A DNA stretch of 64,000 bases from Flavihumibacter soli (GTDB taxonomy: Bacteria > Bacteroidota > Bacteroidia > Sphingobacteriales > Sphingobacteriaceae). The notes beneath the pieces are model-generated. The model was given only the letters and a program-made list of their open reading frames with translations, searched no databases and was not told where the DNA came from. This document shows positions 62,023-64,000 of the stretch, piece after piece (position 1 is the first letter of the stretch; each line of letters opens with the position of its first letter). The DNA lies in NCBI RefSeq assembly GCF_010692725.1, contig NZ_JAAFZB010000096.1, positions 1 through 64,000 of the forward strand, in the 5' to 3' direction. A program made the translations under genes and the position numbers.

Positions 62023-62808
62023 TTACTCACCCGATGTGGCGTGTAAAATAAGCCGGACAGTTTCTTGCGGAGAATCCCACTGCGGAAAATGCCCGCAGTC
62101 TTTAAACCAATGAAGTTGCGCATCTCCGAATAGATCCATAGCCCGCTGGGCCTGACCTGGAAAGCATACATGATCACTCAATCCCCAGCCTATAACCAGT
62201 GGTTTTAGGATTGTACCTTTCGGGCTACCCTGCTGTTCCTCACCATAAACTATTGCGTAAAGCAACTCGTCAAATGAAGGGGATACAGCACAACTGCGCA
62301 TTTCATTAAGTGCTAAATCGGGAGATATTCTTTCCGGGTGTGCTGAAAGCTGTGCAAACAGTACCTGCCGGCCCAGTCTGCTGCGTGTTAGTTCCGCCAT
62401 CCTATCCTGCAGTGCCCTGACAATGATTATTGAAATACTTAGCGAGCCGAATAATACGTGACGTTCCCAGCCCTCCCAGAAGCCACCGGGATCAAGCGAT
62501 ACTACTGCACCAACGATACCCCCGCGGCGTGCTAGTTCAAGAACAAGCCTGCCTCCCATAGAACTACCCACTGCATCAATCCCCAGAAGATCCTGCTCTT
62601 TAAGGAAGCTGGTTAAAGCGTCTGCCAGCGTTCCTATAGTCACGGGGCCTGCTAATGGAGGCGTATCACCAAAGCCAGGAAGATCCACTGCTATAACATC
62701 ACGCTGCGACGCCAGGGCTGCCATCACCGGATCCCATGAACGCCAGCTGCCACCGAGTCCATGTATCAGGAGTAAGGGCTTTCCTTTGCCGGTTCGTTTA
62801 TGATTCAT
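62023..62808 (-). CDS. Alpha/beta-fold hydrolase
   Basis: A 261-residue hydrolase. Oxyanion loop LLIHGLGGSWRSW, nucleophile Ser in AVGSSMGGRLV, acid Asp in GWGLSDHVCFPGQAQ and His in CGHFPQWDSP: complete triad. No signal peptide. Esterase, haloperoxidase or C-C bond hydrolase are all possible. It is divergent from a PaaE-like reductase, which may mean a shared aromatic-compound or lipid pathway; that is inference. Confidence 0.87.
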   Translation of the reverse strand: MNHKRTGKGKPLLLIHGLGGSWRSWDPVMAALASQRDVIAVDLPGFGDTPPLAGPVTIGTLADALTSFLKEQDLLGIDAVGSSMGGRLVLELARRGGIVGAVVSLDPGGFWEGWERHVLFGSLSISIIIVRALQDRMAELTRSRLGRQVLFAQLSAHPERISPDLALNEMRSCAVSPSFDELLYAIVYGEEQQGSPKGTILKPLVIGWGLSDHVCFPGQAQRAMDLFGDAQLHWFKDCGHFPQWDSPQETVRLILHATSGE

Positions 62809-62916
62809 TCGTTTAACATATTATTTAAGGGACAAGCAAAGGGTTTATTTGTTTCCTAAACAAAAGGAACCGGCATTTCTGCTGTACATTTACCTTATAT
62901 CTAATTGAAACCAGGT

Positions 62917-63957
62917 ATGGACGAAAACCTCCTTACTTTCCGGATTATTGCCATTAAGCAGGAAACCCAGATAGCAAAAAGCTACTTCCTGGAAGAGGTT
63001 TCCGGAAAATCAGTAAAGTTCATCCCGGGACAGTTCCTGACATTTATTATAAAGCTTCAGAATCAGGAGGTTCGGCGATCGTATTCTATAACCAGCTTGC
63101 CGGAAGAGCCATTGATAGTTACGGTTCAGAAAGTAGACAACGGCCTGATCTCACGGCATATCCTGAATTCCTGGAAAACCGGTGATACGCTGCTTTCACT
63201 GCCTCCTATGGGACGTTTTACCCTGCCAGCGCAGCATGAAGTGCCAAGAGATATATTTTGTTTTGCTGCGGGAAGCGGCATTGTCCCGGTTCTGCCCCAG
63301 GTGCGAAGACTGCTGATGGAAGAACCTCAAAGCATTATCCACCTGGTATATAGTAATACAAACGAAAAAAGGACATTATTCTTAAATGAAATTGAATCTC
63401 TTTCTAAAGAATTCCCGCAAATGCGTGTTACTTTTCTGTTTTCCAATCCAGACTTCAGGCTGCAGGAACGCGGCCGTTTAAGCAATCTTTACACACAGGA
63501 TCTGGTAAAGCTATACCTGCGATACGAAAAAGAGCATGCGGTTTTTTTAATCTGCGGTCCATTTACCTATATGCGAATGCTTGGAATAACACTCGTTTCT
63601 ATGCACTTCCCGAAAGAAAACATTCGCCGGGAAAATTTCCTGCCGGAGATCATGCGGTCCGGCTATGTTAGTCAGCCTGAATTTCCGCACAGAGATGTTG
63701 TTATCCAGATTCAGGGCCAAAGGCATTTGCTTTCGGTCAAAAGCGGACAGGATATATTAACCGCAGCGCTGGAAAAGGGAATAACTCTTCCGTACAGCTG
63801 CAGAGGCGGAGTTTGCGGTACGTGCGCAGCTATCTGTAAGCAGGGAAAGGTTTACATGAGCATAAATGAGGTGCTGACAGACGAGGATCTTTCTAAAGGC
63901 TGGGTCCTCACCTGCACCGGATTCCCGGCGCAAGATGAAACTATCATATCATTTTAA
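62917..63957 (+). CDS. Flavin reductase with C-terminal 2Fe-2S ferredoxin domain (PaaE/HmpX-like)
   Basis: About 346 residues from the ATG at 62917; the frame also has TTG at 62905. An FAD-binding barrel (VRRSYSITSLP, FAD signature RxYS) comes first, then an NAD(P) domain (FCFAAGSGIVPVLPQVR, and FLICGPFTYM), then a plant-type ferredoxin domain with CRGGVCGTC (Cx4Cx2C) and a fourth Cys in VLTCTGFP. It passes electrons from NAD(P)H via FAD to the 2Fe-2S centre and on to an oxygenase or desaturase partner, not identified here. Confidence 0.93.
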   Translation: MDENLLTFRIIAIKQETQIAKSYFLEEVSGKSVKFIPGQFLTFIIKLQNQEVRRSYSITSLPEEPLIVTVQKVDNGLISRHILNSWKTGDTLLSLPPMGRFTLPAQHEVPRDIFCFAAGSGIVPVLPQVRRLLMEEPQSIIHLVYSNTNEKRTLFLNEIESLSKEFPQMRVTFLFSNPDFRLQERGRLSNLYTQDLVKLYLRYEKEHAVFLICGPFTYMRMLGITLVSMHFPKENIRRENFLPEIMRSGYVSQPEFPHRDVVIQIQGQRHLLSVKSGQDILTAALEKGITLPYSCRGGVCGTCAAICKQGKVYMSINEVLTDEDLSKGWVLTCTGFPAQDETIISF

Positions 63958-63980
63958 AGCCAGGACACAATTATTATAGC

Positions 63981-64000
63981 AAGGAGAAGACCGGAATGGA
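63981..64000 (+). other. Ribosome-binding site and probable start of the next gene
   Basis: AAGGAG at 63981-63986 lies 9 bases before an ATG at 63996 that runs out of the window. It is a good Shine-Dalgarno, and suggests a gene co-transcribed with the reductase. Confidence 0.5.

Overview
The window looks like the chromosome of a Bacteroidota bacterium, most likely of the Sphingobacteriaceae (Pedobacter-like). The signs are a type IX secretion sorting domain with MBG repeats, a giant TonB-dependent receptor, a type III glutamine synthetase, an S46 dipeptidyl-peptidase, a haem-binding (Haem_bd) protein, promoters of the TTTG-N19-TAnnTTTG type, and few clear Shine-Dalgarno sequences. Most genes are housekeeping genes in short operons. 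There is no prophage, CRISPR array or large island.

Layout. 1-4.8 kb: the end of a secreted adhesin-like protein, purK-purE, a YqgE protein and pdxH. 4.9-7.6 kb: an ECF sigma factor, a membrane protein joining an anti-sigma-like cytoplasmic part to an HtrA-like protease, and three small lipoprotein genes. All four transcription units carry the same two-box promoter, GGGTTAC-N15-GTATTAA, so this looks like a compact autoregulated envelope-stress circuit and is the most novel feature here. 7.6-14.2 kb: a tetR-tolC-MFP-RND efflux operon. 14.3-22 kb: purB, an Nfu-type Fe-S carrier, the lgt-suhB-haem-binding operon, mtaB, ubiX with a probable small RNA or attenuator upstream, and a HAD phosphatase. 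22-24 kb: an AT-rich islet of unknown genes, one frameshifted, ending at tRNA-His. 24.3-27.6 kb: rnhA, a methyltransferase, fbp and a phosphoesterase. 28-30.5 kb: a Tat-exported DsrE-like protein with a TsdA-like dihaem cytochrome, then trmN6. 30.5-41 kb: purL, a beta-barrel protein, a TonB protein, glnA type III, purM and the S46 peptidase. 41.3-46.3 kb: the Oar-like TonB receptor and lpdA. 46.3-50 kb: a REP-associated transposase carrying its own palindrome, a metallo-beta-lactamase fold hydrolase, a DUF5362-like membrane protein and an aldo/keto reductase. 50-64 kb: a P1 peptidase, a HEAT-repeat protein, smc, M28 and S41 peptidases, asnS, a Gly-zipper lipoprotein, an alpha/beta hydrolase and a flavin/2Fe-2S reductase.

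Five purine-synthesis genes (purK, purE, purB, purL, purM) lie scattered rather than in one operon. Several intergenic spaces carry strictly 7-bp-periodic degenerate arrays next to stop codons (mtaB/ubiX, glnA/purM, aldo/keto reductase), plus octamer, 11-bp and REP-like repeats. No function is known to me for the heptad arrays; they are the second most interesting signal.

All calls rest on reading the sequence and remembered family motifs. No database search was possible.
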